Assembly (NCBI GenBank): GCA_010912705.1
Contig: POWB01000026.1
Coordinates: forward strand, 1 to 64,000
DNA length: 64,000 nucleotides
Direction: 5' to 3'
Origin: Halochromatium sp.
Lineage (GTDB): Bacteria; Pseudomonadota; Gammaproteobacteria; Chromatiales; Chromatiaceae
Part shown: positions 1 to 11,534 of the stretch, piece by piece
Layout: the number at the start of each line of letters is the position of its first letter
Numbering within the stretch: the stretch's first letter is position 1
Notes under the pieces: generated by a model
Database searches by the model: none
What the model saw: the letters and a program-made list of their open reading frames with translations, nothing else
Told to the model about the DNA's origin: nothing
Position numbers and translations under genes: made by a program

Positions 1-121
1 TGGGACTGCTCAACCAGGACTCCAGTTGCTCACCCGAAGGGTGTTATCAACGGAGAGCGAAATGCCTAAAAGCTGAATAAGCAATTTTGTTTAGGTTTTT
101 AGGAACAGGTGGGCCTTGCTC

Positions 122-136
122 CCTACATTCCGCGCG
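122..136 (+). repeat. Left terminal inverted repeat of the IS
   Basis: cctacattccgcgcg, the exact reverse complement of 2046-2060. The match stops at the 15th base on the inner side and at the outermost base shown. Confidence 0.8.
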
Positions 137-190
137 CTTAATGAGGCTATCGTAGAAATAGCATCGGTGAGTTTTTTCAGTCCAACGCCC

Positions 191-1861
191 TTATTCCAGC
201 GCAAACCGCCACCATCCATCACGCAAGCTGGTGTAGATGTCGATCGGCACTTTCAGCAGTGCCAGAACCTGTTGTCGCAACGCGGTGAGCCCCTTGAGCG
301 TCGTCTGAATCACCCGGCCCGAGCGTTCGATGCTCGCCAGATGGACACCGTGAAACGAATCCATGATGGTGCGCCAGGTCGGTGCCTTCGTTTGCATCCT
401 GCCCGGGCGTAGGGGGAGGCGCTCGATGTGCGCTGTTTTCATGTCCAAGCGGATCCGCCGTTCGATCAGGCTGACCAACATCAGTGCGATGAAATAGAGA
501 CACAGCATGGCCTCGATCCGGCTTGGCGTCTTCAGAAAGACGGGGGCGACGTTCAAGACGGATTTTTTGGTACTGAAGCGCTTTTCCAGGTACGGCTGAT
601 GCTTGTAGGTGCGCAGGACCTCCACTGGGTCTAGGCCGGTGTTGTCGGTCAGCGGAAACAACCCATCGGTGCGTTGCGCCCGGGCGATTTCAGCCTCATC
701 GCGTTGCCACTGCAGTTGGTAGCGGACGTGTTCAACCTCCTTGTAGCGGGTGTGGGGGCCTGGACGGCCACGCCCGATCTGTACCTGCTCGCTCGTTCGT
801 GTTTCCTCAAGCGTCACCGCGAGGAAGGCTCCCACGGCACCGGTGGCCTTCTTCAGCGCCGCTTCGATCTGCGTGCGGGTCTTCAGCTGGCGTTGATTCA
901 GACCGGATGCGAGCCTCTCCAGGGCCTGCTCGGCCTTGATCAGGCGCTGCTCACGCGCAGTGCGCTCCAAGCGTTCCTTGCCTGTGCTGTGCACCCAGAG
1001 GATGCGTGCACCGTTGTCCATGGCCTCGCCGACATGGATGCGATAGGTCTGCATCGCTCCGCGCTTGCGGCTGTCGGGAACCTCGTCGCGGTGTTGCCAA
1101 ACGAGGGCTTCGCCGTTGCGCACGCGTTGCAGAAAGCCTTTGACTTCGCGAACGTTGCGCGGCACGACCGTGATGTAACGACCGCCGTGCTCGGCGATGG
1201 TGTTGAGGTTCTCCATCGAGCACAGCTTACTGTCTGCGACGTAGATGAAGTCCTCCTGATCGAGCAAGTCGCGCAACTGCTGCCAGTTGGGAATATGCGT
1301 CGTGACGTCGGCCTGGTTGCCGTCGTAGAGCTGGTGGCTGAGGGGGACGTCGCCGTCTGCGGTGATGTTCAACCCGAAGACGATCTGCTTGCAGTCCGGG
1401 CGATGATCTTTGTTATAGCCATGCGTGAGCGTCACCGCCTGCGCATCAGGCGTCTCGTAGGCGCCCAAAAAGGTCACGCTGGTGGAATCGTTGTGAATGA
1501 CGTTGGTTTCCAACTGGTGCACGCGGATGGCCTCGGCGCTCAGCGCTGCTTGCAGGCTGCCGCGGTCGGCGGCGAATAATTGGTCCAGACTCCGCCCCAG
1601 CCGGTCATCGTTGTACTTGGCCGCTTCCAGCGGCTCTTCCGTCACCCCATCAAGATAATCGTGCAGCCACTCCTCGACCCGATACAGGGGTTTCGAGGAC
1701 ACCATGATGTTCATCACCAGCAGGCACAAGACCTGCGCCGGGGCGATCTCCGCGCCGTTGCTGTTCGGCACGAACCGGTCGAACAAACGCGCAAGCCCGA
1801 GTGCGTCCATGTAATATTTGACGAGCGGCAGGATTTCCACGGATTTGATCTTGGTGTTCAT
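191..1861 (-). CDS. IS1634-family DDE transposase
   Basis: A 556-residue transposase that would catalyse cut-and-paste movement of the surrounding element. The N-terminal ~100 residues resemble DUF4277 (VEILPLVKYYMDALGLARL). Candidate catalytic acidic residues lie in the segments HNDSTSVTF, YVADSKLC and, near the C-terminus, SRIEAMLCLYFIALM followed by SLIERRI, the usual DDE order for IS4-like enzymes with a long insertion before the last Glu. The length is normal for the family and no frameshift or internal stop is seen, so the enzyme could be active. It is read from the minus strand and ends 55 bp inside the left repeat. Confidence 0.9.
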   Translation of the reverse strand: MNTKIKSVEILPLVKYYMDALGLARLFDRFVPNSNGAEIAPAQVLCLLVMNIMVSSKPLYRVEEWLHDYLDGVTEEPLEAAKYNDDRLGRSLDQLFAADRGSLQAALSAEAIRVHQLETNVIHNDSTSVTFLGAYETPDAQAVTLTHGYNKDHRPDCKQIVFGLNITADGDVPLSHQLYDGNQADVTTHIPNWQQLRDLLDQEDFIYVADSKLCSMENLNTIAEHGGRYITVVPRNVREVKGFLQRVRNGEALVWQHRDEVPDSRKRGAMQTYRIHVGEAMDNGARILWVHSTGKERLERTAREQRLIKAEQALERLASGLNQRQLKTRTQIEAALKKATGAVGAFLAVTLEETRTSEQVQIGRGRPGPHTRYKEVEHVRYQLQWQRDEAEIARAQRTDGLFPLTDNTGLDPVEVLRTYKHQPYLEKRFSTKKSVLNVAPVFLKTPSRIEAMLCLYFIALMLVSLIERRIRLDMKTAHIERLPLRPGRMQTKAPTWRTIMDSFHGVHLASIERSGRVIQTTLKGLTALRQQVLALLKVPIDIYTSLRDGWWRFALE

Positions 1862-2045
1862 CGCTCCTCGAGGCTCTCTGACGGATCACGGTTCGCAACA
1901 GAACCGCGCTTGGCACTGTTGTGTCTCCAGACGCTGTTGATGCCGGCAGCTGCCGTTTTCAAGCCAAGCCTCTAATGCCTTGCTCCAGCGACACAGGCAT
2001 GTTCCTGCGTGAGGGGTCGTCAAATTGGGAAGTCGTCGCAGGGAT

Positions 2046-2060
2046 CGCGCGGAATGTAGG
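2046..2060 (-). repeat. Right terminal inverted repeat of the IS
   Basis: cgcgcggaatgtagg, exact reverse complement of 122-136, located about 185 bp upstream of the transposase start. Confidence 0.8.
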
Positions 2061-2114
2061 ATCAATAGGGTCAAAGGTGCGGAACGTCCGATAAATATGA
2101 GTGTTAAAGATGGG

Positions 2115-2996
2115 CTAGCGCAGCAACAGCGTGGGCACCTTCGCCGAGCGCAGCAGGTCGGTGGTCTTGCTGCCGAAGAGCAGGCTGCGCAGCGGTGAGT
2201 GGCCGTAGGCGCCCATCAGCAGCATGTCGATACCTTGCTCCTGCACGTAGCGGGCGATGACCCGCTCGGTGTCGCCCTGGATCAGGGCCGCGGTGACCTC
2301 AAAACTGGCCTCTTCAAGTCTGCTGCGCGCCCAGTCGAGCTGCTTCTCGCCGTCGCGGCGGGCCTTACCACTCATCAGTACATGCACCGGTAGGCCGCGG
2401 AATAAGGGGCTTGCAGCCACCATCTCGACACCGCGGCGAGTCATGCTGCCGCCGTCGAAGGCAATCAGCACCCGTTCTGGCTCGCTGAACTGATCGGTGA
2501 CGGCGAGGATCGGCTTGCTCAATGAGCGCACCATGCGCTCGACGTTGCGACCAAGGTCGCGCTGGGTGGTCTCGGCCGACTCCCCACGGCGCCCGAGCAC
2601 GAACAGCCGCACCTGCTCTTCGGCGCCGACCAGCGTCTCTTCGAGATCGCCATAGCGCTGGCGCACATCGGGGGCGGCAACACCGAGCCCAAGCGCGCGC
2701 TCGCGCAGCCTGTTGAGAAATTTGCGGCCACGCTCGCGGTTTTCCTTGCTGCGCGATTCGTCCTGTTCGCTCAGCTCGCTGAGCAGATTCTGCTGGGCAT
2801 TGACGCCGATGGCGCCGCTGTGGTCCTTGCCGATCACGACCTCTTGCTCGCGATCGAGGATATGCAGCAGCTCTAGCGGTGCGTTCATCTGCCGGGCCGC
2901 CCAGGCGGCGGCATCGGTGACGAAGTCAGCGAAGTGCGACTGATCGACGCAGGCTAAGACCTTGTCTTCGGTCTGCATGGGGTCTTCGAGTTGCAT
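2115..2996 (-). CDS. Tandem universal stress protein (UspA family)
   Basis: A 293-residue protein made of two Usp domains (about residues 8-150 and 155-293). The second domain ends with the ATP-binding signature G-2x-G-9x-G-S ([15 protein letters not shown]), so it probably binds ATP; the first domain has a weaker version (LGRRGES). Usp proteins are cytoplasmic stress-response regulators of ill-defined mechanism. The gene lies 110 bp downstream of the SulP transporter on the same strand, and Usp-transporter pairs are common, so a role in regulating or accompanying the transporter is plausible but inferred. An alternative start at the second Met (2978) cannot be excluded. The IS lies just downstream, 55 bp from the stop codon. 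Confidence 0.9.
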   Translation of the reverse strand: MQLEDPMQTEDKVLACVDQSHFADFVTDAAAWAARQMNAPLELLHILDREQEVVIGKDHSGAIGVNAQQNLLSELSEQDESRSKENRERGRKFLNRLRERALGLGVAAPDVRQRYGDLEETLVGAEEQVRLFVLGRRGESAETTQRDLGRNVERMVRSLSKPILAVTDQFSEPERVLIAFDGGSMTRRGVEMVAASPLFRGLPVHVLMSGKARRDGEKQLDWARSRLEEASFEVTAALIQGDTERVIARYVQEQGIDMLLMGAYGHSPLRSLLFGSKTTDLLRSAKVPTLLLR

Positions 2997-3032
2997 GAGC
3001 CTTGGTCCTATTGTTTGCGTGCGCGCGGGTCA

Positions 3033-3064
3033 ATCATGCGGGACGATCATGCGGGACGATCATG
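3033..3064. repeat. 13-bp direct repeat, about 2.4 copies
   Basis: The unit atcatgcgggacg occurs twice in tandem (3033-3045, 3046-3058) followed by a partial third copy, in the gap between the SulP and Usp genes. Each unit contains atcat/gat elements that give weak dyad symmetry, so it could be an operator or a simple slippage product; no function is evident. Confidence 0.6.
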
Positions 3065-3106
3065 GGGATCGAGCGGGCTGTCGCTCAATGGCCGCCCAAT
3101 GGCTGT

Positions 3107-4588
3107 TCAATGCCCCATCAGGCTTTCAACGGCCTCAGGCTTGTCGTGCACCGCAAAGCGATCGACCAGGGTGCGGCTGGCCTGGTTAAGGCCGATGACC
3201 TCGACCTCGGTGCCCTCGCGGCGAAACTTGAGCACCACCTTGTCGAGCGCAGTCACGGCGGTGATGTCCCAAAAGTGCGCGCGGCTGACATCGATGCAGA
3301 CCTTCTCGATGACCTCCTTATAGTCGAACGCGGCGATGAAGCGATCGGCGGAGGAGAAGAACACCTGGCCGACGACATGGTAGACCCGCTCGCGGCCCTC
3401 GCGGGTCGGGGTCGAGCCGACATAGAGCACGCGACTGACCTTCTGCGCGAAGAAGAAGCCGGACAGCAGCACGCCGACCAGCACGCCCTGAGCCAGGTCA
3501 TGGGTGAGCACGGTCACCGCAACCGTGGCGATCATGACGATATTGGCGTCGAGGGGATGCTCGCGTAGGTTCTTGAACGAGGCCCAGTTGAAGGTGCCGA
3601 TCGAGACCATGATCATCACCGCCACCAGCGCAGCCATTGGGATCTGCGCCACCCAGTCGTTGGCGAACACCACCAAGATCAAGAGCACGATGCCGGCCGT
3701 GAGCGTGGAGAGCCGGCCGCGGCCACCGGATTTCACGTTGATCACGGTCTGGCCGATCATCGCGCAGCCGGCCATGCCGCCCAAGAAGCCGGTGACCACA
3801 TTGGCCGTGCCCTGGCCGACACATTCGCGGTTCTTGTTGCTCTTAGAGTCGGTCAGATCATCGACGATGGTCGCCGTCATCAGCGATTCGAGCAGCCCAA
3901 CCACAGCCAGCGTCGCCGACACCGGGAAGATGATCTGCAGCGTCTCGAGGTTGAGCGGGATGTCTGGGATCAGGAACACCGGCAGGCTGTCTGGCATCTG
4001 CCCCATGTCGCCAACGGTGCGGATATCCAGGCCCAGATACAGTGTCACTGCGGTGAGCCCGACAATGGCTACCAGCGGTGAGGGGATAGCCTTGGTGAGA
4101 TATGGGAACAGATAGATGATGGCCAGCCCTCCGGCCAAGACGCCATAGACCTCCCAGGTGAGCTGGGCGCCGGTGATCTCCGGCAGCTGCGCCATGAAGA
4201 TCAGGATGGCCAGGGCGTTGACGAAGCCGGTGATCACCGAGCGCGAGATGAAGCGCATCAGGTTGCCGAGCTTGAGCCAGCCGGCCAGGATCTGCAGCAG
4301 GCCGGTCAGCAGGGTGGCGGCGAGCAGGTACTGCAGGCCATGCTCGGCGACCAGGTTGACCATCAACACCGCCATGGCCGCGGTTGCCGCCGAGATCATG
4401 CCGGGGCGGCCACCGACGAAGGCGGTGACCACGGCGATCGAGAAGGAGGCATAGAGCCCGACCTTGGGGTCGACGCCGGCGATGATCGAGAAGGCGATGG
4501 CCTCGGGGATCAGTGCCAGCGCGACCACCAGGCCGGCGAGCAGATCATTGGGGATATTGGACAGCCAGTCCTTGCGGAATGATTTCAT
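3107..4588 (-). CDS. SulP-family anion transporter with STAS domain
   Basis: A 493-residue inner-membrane protein of the SLC26/SulP family: about 10-12 hydrophobic segments from residue 12 to ~385, including the family-typical start ([19 protein letters not shown]) and [19 protein letters not shown], followed by a cytoplasmic STAS domain (about 400-490). Family members carry sulfate, bicarbonate or other anions with Na+ or H+; the substrate cannot be read from sequence. In a purple sulfur bacterium both sulfate export or uptake and bicarbonate uptake (BicA type) make sense. It is divergent from the SNF2 helicase with 157 bp between the starts, and upstream of a tandem Usp on the same strand, probably co-transcribed. 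No strong Shine-Dalgarno is visible before the ATG. Confidence 0.92.
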   Translation of the reverse strand: MKSFRKDWLSNIPNDLLAGLVVALALIPEAIAFSIIAGVDPKVGLYASFSIAVVTAFVGGRPGMISAATAAMAVLMVNLVAEHGLQYLLAATLLTGLLQILAGWLKLGNLMRFISRSVITGFVNALAILIFMAQLPEITGAQLTWEVYGVLAGGLAIIYLFPYLTKAIPSPLVAIVGLTAVTLYLGLDIRTVGDMGQMPDSLPVFLIPDIPLNLETLQIIFPVSATLAVVGLLESLMTATIVDDLTDSKSNKNRECVGQGTANVVTGFLGGMAGCAMIGQTVINVKSGGRGRLSTLTAGIVLLILVVFANDWVAQIPMAALVAVMIMVSIGTFNWASFKNLREHPLDANIVMIATVAVTVLTHDLAQGVLVGVLLSGFFFAQKVSRVLYVGSTPTREGRERVYHVVGQVFFSSADRFIAAFDYKEVIEKVCIDVSRAHFWDITAVTALDKVVLKFRREGTEVEVIGLNQASRTLVDRFAVHDKPEAVESLMGH

Positions 4589-4745
4589 ACGGGGGCGTTT
4601 TCGGTCAGTGTTGCCGGGGCTGACGCGGACCTCAGGTCCGGCGGTGTGGCATCGACGCGGGTATGCTGAAACCGCGCGGCACGCTGCACTGCATGGTAGG
4701 CTGTTGAGCGCTTCGTTTTCAACCTTCTGCTACGCACCTCATTCA

Positions 4746-8195
<3,450 letters not shown>

Positions 8196-8305
8196 TTTTG
8201 AGGAGTGAGTGATTAGGAGTGAGGAGTGAGTGATGAAGAGTGAGGAGTCAGTGGTGAGTGGTGAGTGGTGAGTGGCGATGGGGCATCAGTGGGTGAGGTG
8301 TTGAG
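8196..8305 (+). repeat. G/T-rich simple repeat between the helicase and SWIM genes
   Basis: The 110-bp spacer consists almost entirely of degenerate gagtgag/gtgagtg units: a 14-base stretch (gaggagtgagtgat) recurs, followed by four copies of gtgagtg. It shows strong strand asymmetry (nearly no C on the plus strand). It probably grew by slippage. The purine-rich copies just upstream of 8306 may serve as ribosome-binding sequence for the SWIM gene. Confidence 0.7.
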
Positions 8306-9202
8306 ATGAGTAGCCGTGGTAAGACTTGGTGGGGACAGCGTTTTATTGCTGCGTTGGAGCAGCAGATGGATGCTGGGCGTTTGCAGCGCGGGCGTTCTTA
8401 TGCGAGTCCGCGGCGTATTCTGAGCTTTGAGATCAGCGCGAAGGGGATTGTTAGCGCGACGGTGCGTGGGAATATCAATCCCTATTTTGGGGTGACCAAG
8501 GAGCCGCGTTATCAGGTTGCAATCCAGCTCGATCCGATTCCGGCGAAGGCGCGTAAGACCTTGATCGCACAACTTGGCGGGCGTGCCGATCTGGTGAGCC
8601 ATCTGTTGATGAATGAGATGCCAGAGGGGATTGATGCGGCCTTTGCTGAATCTGGGGTTGGGCTGCTACCGCGCACAGAGAAAGACTTCAAGCGCACCGA
8701 CTGCTCTTGTCCGGATTGGGCGAATCCCTGTAAGCATATCGCTGGTGTCTATTATCGGCTGGCCGAGCAGCTCGATCATGATCCGCTACTGTTGTTTGAG
8801 CTGCGTGGCTTGGCGCGCAATGCGCTGCGTACCGAGCTTGTGCAAACCCCGCTTGGGCAGGCGCTTGCGCCTTTGATGACTGAAGATGATCAGGCGCCGT
8901 TGGAGCCAGTGGCGTCGCTATATCCACCGTTGCGGCCCCTGGCTGACGAGGTGACGGGTGCGGCGAGCGGGGCGAGTGCGTGGCAGCAGCAGGCCATAGA
9001 TCCAAAGGGCTTTTGGCGCGGACGCGCTCCGTTGCCGGCCGAGCCGTCAACCAGGATCGAGCAGGAACGCGACCGCATCTCTGCTGTGTTAGTGAAGAAG
9101 GGCGGCGATTATCCACCATTTTGGGAGCCTGCTCAATCCTTTATCGCCGTGATGGACGAACTTTATCGACGTATCTCGAGCAAGAATCGTCGTCTGCTTT
9201 AG
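8306..9202 (+). CDS. SWIM zinc-finger protein
   Basis: A 298-residue protein with a central SWIM motif of the CxC...CxH type (CSCPDWANPCKH, residues ~132-143), a zinc-binding fold proposed to bind DNA or proteins and often found beside SNF2 ATPases. The N-terminal half (WWGQRFIAALEQQMDAGRL, then RGRSYASPRRI) is the usual leader of this family. It follows the helicase on the same strand after a repetitive 110-bp spacer. It probably works as the accessory subunit of the helicase; this is inferred from gene order in many genomes, not from biochemistry visible here. Confidence 0.9.
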   Translation: MSSRGKTWWGQRFIAALEQQMDAGRLQRGRSYASPRRILSFEISAKGIVSATVRGNINPYFGVTKEPRYQVAIQLDPIPAKARKTLIAQLGGRADLVSHLLMNEMPEGIDAAFAESGVGLLPRTEKDFKRTDCSCPDWANPCKHIAGVYYRLAEQLDHDPLLLFELRGLARNALRTELVQTPLGQALAPLMTEDDQAPLEPVASLYPPLRPLADEVTGAASGASAWQQQAIDPKGFWRGRAPLPAEPSTRIEQERDRISAVLVKKGGDYPPFWEPAQSFIAVMDELYRRISSKNRRLL

Positions 9203-9612
9203 GGCGGGATCAGGGCAAAAAAATGTTTGAGATATCCTAATGCAGTGCTTAAATTTAGCATGGGTGACGCTCCACTGCCGCGCCCGCGCCTGCTGCGCCA
9301 ATCGCTTGGTTCTGGGTATTTTGCGATGCAGTGGCATCGCAGGCGGTCTCGCTCATGATCTTCGGTCACATCGGCAACCGAATCTGTAGTCAGGCTATCT
9401 TAGTCTGACAGCAACAGGGCTTGAAGCTCTGATTAGGCAGTGATCGCTGGTAGTTGGATCGGGCCATGATCAAGAGCGACATTGTAGTGCAGCCTCTTTT
9501 TGTGCTGCAATATATTGGTAAAGTCCTGTGATTGCTTTGGAATCGCGATGCTGCAGTGGATAGTCTCATGATCCTGATCTGAATGTACATATTCCTCTCA
9601 GCGGAGACCAGC
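9203..9612. other. Intergenic region, no gene recognised
   Basis: 410 bp that mark the left edge of a lower-G+C block. No open frame with family similarity, tRNA or terminator was found. Short palindromic pieces occur (gtcag/ctgac near 9391-9412). It probably contains the promoter of the channel operon. Confidence 0.6.
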
Positions 9613-10677
9613 ATGAATCCCGTAAAGGTGCTTAAAACGATTGGCATCGTCATCGTCGTGCTTGCTATCTATCTTGGTCTACTCGCTACGCTCATTCATT
9701 TTGAGCAAGCGTCTGATGAGCCAAGTATCACCAATCTTGGTGAGGCAATATGGTACTCAATCGTGACCATGACCACGGTTGGTTATGGCGACATGTATCC
9801 AGTGACCGAGCAGGGTAAGTGGATTGGCTATTTGTTCATTATAGCCAGTATGGGAGTTCTGGGTCTGCTTATCGGCCGCATTAGCAATGTAATTAATGAG
9901 GTCCGCGAGAACCGCCGTCTAGGATACAATGGCACCGGTTTTACCAATCATGTTGTCATTATCGGTTGGAATCGCTATGCGCAAACGGTGCTAGAACAGT
10001 TAGTGGCGGCTGGGGTAAAGATTGCAATAATCCTGGATCGCCGCTCCCAGCTTGAGTTGCTGGCAGAAAATTATGAAAAGGATCAAGTTTACTTTTTGTT
10101 AGCTGATCATCATAATTTTGAGCTTGCACGCAAGGCAAATATTGAAGCAGCAAGCATCGTCTTTGTTAATTTGGATGATGATACCGATAAGCTCGTTTAT
10201 CTGGTGAATAGCAGTAAATTTTACCATCGAAAGATTCGCCATGCTGCTGTCGTCAACGATCATGAGCTTGTACCTGCTTTTAAGGCTGCAGGCGCTGATG
10301 TCGTGCTATCCCGAGACGAGATTGATGCCAAACTAACCGCAAGCTTTATTTTTGAGCCAGAGGTGGCAAAATATACTGAGCAGTTGATCTCAACAGCAGT
10401 CGACGAAGAAAGTTTTGACGTTCAGCAATATCGTGTTATCGCTAAGAATCGTTTTAAGGATCGCTATTATCATGATGCTTTTTTCGAAATCAAAAAACAG
10501 CTTGATGCGATTCTTATTGGTTTGGCAACGACAGTCGATGGTGAGCATGTTGTGCTCGGCAATCCAGATGATCCTGAGCTTAAGATCTCCGAGGGTGATT
10601 ATTTAATATTGATTACATCCGGTCGGGCCGCGAAGCAATTACAACGTGCTTTTGGTGTGGCGGAGGGGTCACTCTGA
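9613..10677 (+). CDS. Two-TM potassium channel with RCK domain
   Basis: A 354-residue K+ channel of the MthK/Kch type. TM1 is at about residues 7-28, the pore helix and selectivity filter TVGYGD at 55-60, TM2 at about 70-92, then a cytoplasmic RCK_N domain from ~107 (VVIIGWNRYAQTVLEQL, where GW replaces the dinucleotide GxG as in MthK) and an RCK_C domain (~260-354). RCK domains form an octameric gating ring sensing Ca2+, nucleotides or voltage-related ligands. The start at 9613 is preferred over an in-frame ATG at 9583 because ggag lies 8 bp upstream. It is followed 45 bp later by a second, membrane-free RCK gene. The gene is A+T-richer than its flanks. Confidence 0.93.
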   Translation: MNPVKVLKTIGIVIVVLAIYLGLLATLIHFEQASDEPSITNLGEAIWYSIVTMTTVGYGDMYPVTEQGKWIGYLFIIASMGVLGLLIGRISNVINEVRENRRLGYNGTGFTNHVVIIGWNRYAQTVLEQLVAAGVKIAIILDRRSQLELLAENYEKDQVYFLLADHHNFELARKANIEAASIVFVNLDDDTDKLVYLVNSSKFYHRKIRHAAVVNDHELVPAFKAAGADVVLSRDEIDAKLTASFIFEPEVAKYTEQLISTAVDEESFDVQQYRVIAKNRFKDRYYHDAFFEIKKQLDAILIGLATTVDGEHVVLGNPDDPELKISEGDYLILITSGRAAKQLQRAFGVAEGSL

Positions 10678-10722
10678 AACATCTTTTCTCTATTTACCAT
10701 TGTTAATTGTGTGAGGCGTCTC

Positions 10723-11472
10723 ATGGCTATTGAATTGCCAGGTTTTAAAGACTTTGTTGTGGTAATCGGCTGGGATAAGTTTGCTGCGCTGGTAACCGAT
10801 CAATTAGTTGATGCCAATCGGCAGGTTATCGTGCTTGCAGACGATCACAAGATAGTTGAACGCATTACCAGCGCTTATGATGATCGCCAGGTTATTGCGA
10901 TTGAAATGGATTTCTTGAACCTCGAGGAGATCAAGAAGATCCCCATGGAGCGTGCCTTTGGTGTGTATGTCAATCTCGCTTCCGATCGTGAACGTCTTCT
11001 TTTTATTTACAGATTGCGTGAATTCTTTGATGATGTGTCAATCATTTCGCCAGTCGTCAATCCTGAGTTGAAAGAAAGTTTTTCCGTGAATCGGCAAATT
11101 TTTCCGCTTTCTCGCGATGAAATAAGCGCTAAGATTCTTGCTAGCCATCTCTTCGAACGTGATGTTGCAACCTACTTGAATGAGTTGTTATCACCAGCAC
11201 TGAGCGATGACGATCACGATATTCAACAGTATCGAGTGAGTCAGGATAATCCATTTTGCAATCAGATGTATGGTGATGTCTTTATTAGCCTTAAGAAAAA
11301 ATATAATGTTGTACTGATTGGGGTTTCAAAGCAAACAAGTCAGGGATATCAGTTACGCAAAAATCCGCCCGATGAAACACTTATCCAAGAAGGGGATTAC
11401 TTAATTGTCATACTAAATGGCAAGGCGTCGCACGAGCTTGATGCTGCCTTTGGAGTGATTGAGGGTGCCTAG
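10723..11472 (+). CDS. Soluble RCK (TrkA-N/TrkA-C) protein, partner of the channel
   Basis: A 249-residue cytoplasmic protein consisting only of RCK_N (VVVIGWDKFAALVTDQL) and RCK_C domains, clearly paralogous to the cytoplasmic half of the preceding channel: same GW variant of the nucleotide loop, shared DEI(D/S)AK and QQYRV segments. MthK-type gating rings need extra soluble RCK subunits, usually made from an internal start in the channel gene; here a dedicated gene could supply them. That is inference. ATG 10723 is chosen over GTG 10711 because gtgagg sits 7 bp upstream of it. Same low-G+C composition as the channel gene. Confidence 0.88.
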   Translation: MAIELPGFKDFVVVIGWDKFAALVTDQLVDANRQVIVLADDHKIVERITSAYDDRQVIAIEMDFLNLEEIKKIPMERAFGVYVNLASDRERLLFIYRLREFFDDVSIISPVVNPELKESFSVNRQIFPLSRDEISAKILASHLFERDVATYLNELLSPALSDDDHDIQQYRVSQDNPFCNQMYGDVFISLKKKYNVVLIGVSKQTSQGYQLRKNPPDETLIQEGDYLIVILNGKASHELDAAFGVIEGA

Positions 11473-11534
11473 CCTCATGCTTTATTCGCCGCTATAGAAA
11501 TTTTTGACTAGCGACCAAAACGAGTGAGCAGTCG

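Larger units (their letters stand above)
122..2060 (-). mobile_element. IS1634-family insertion sequence, apparently intact
   Basis: A single full-length transposase gene is bracketed by a perfect 15-bp inverted repeat (122-136 and 2046-2060), giving an element of about 1.94 kb. Family assignment rests on the transposase: DUF4277-like N-terminus followed by a DDE core, as in the IS1634 group of IS4-related elements. No direct target duplication is obvious immediately outside the two repeats (cttgctc on the left, atcaata on the right), so the exact outer ends may differ by a base or two or the duplication has decayed. The transposase start lies about 185 bp inside the right end, an unusually long leader for so small an element. 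Confidence 0.8.

Noticed and set aside
674..1579. 301-residue open frame on the plus strand
   Set aside because: Antisense to the transposase gene; no family motifs; produced by G+C-biased third positions.
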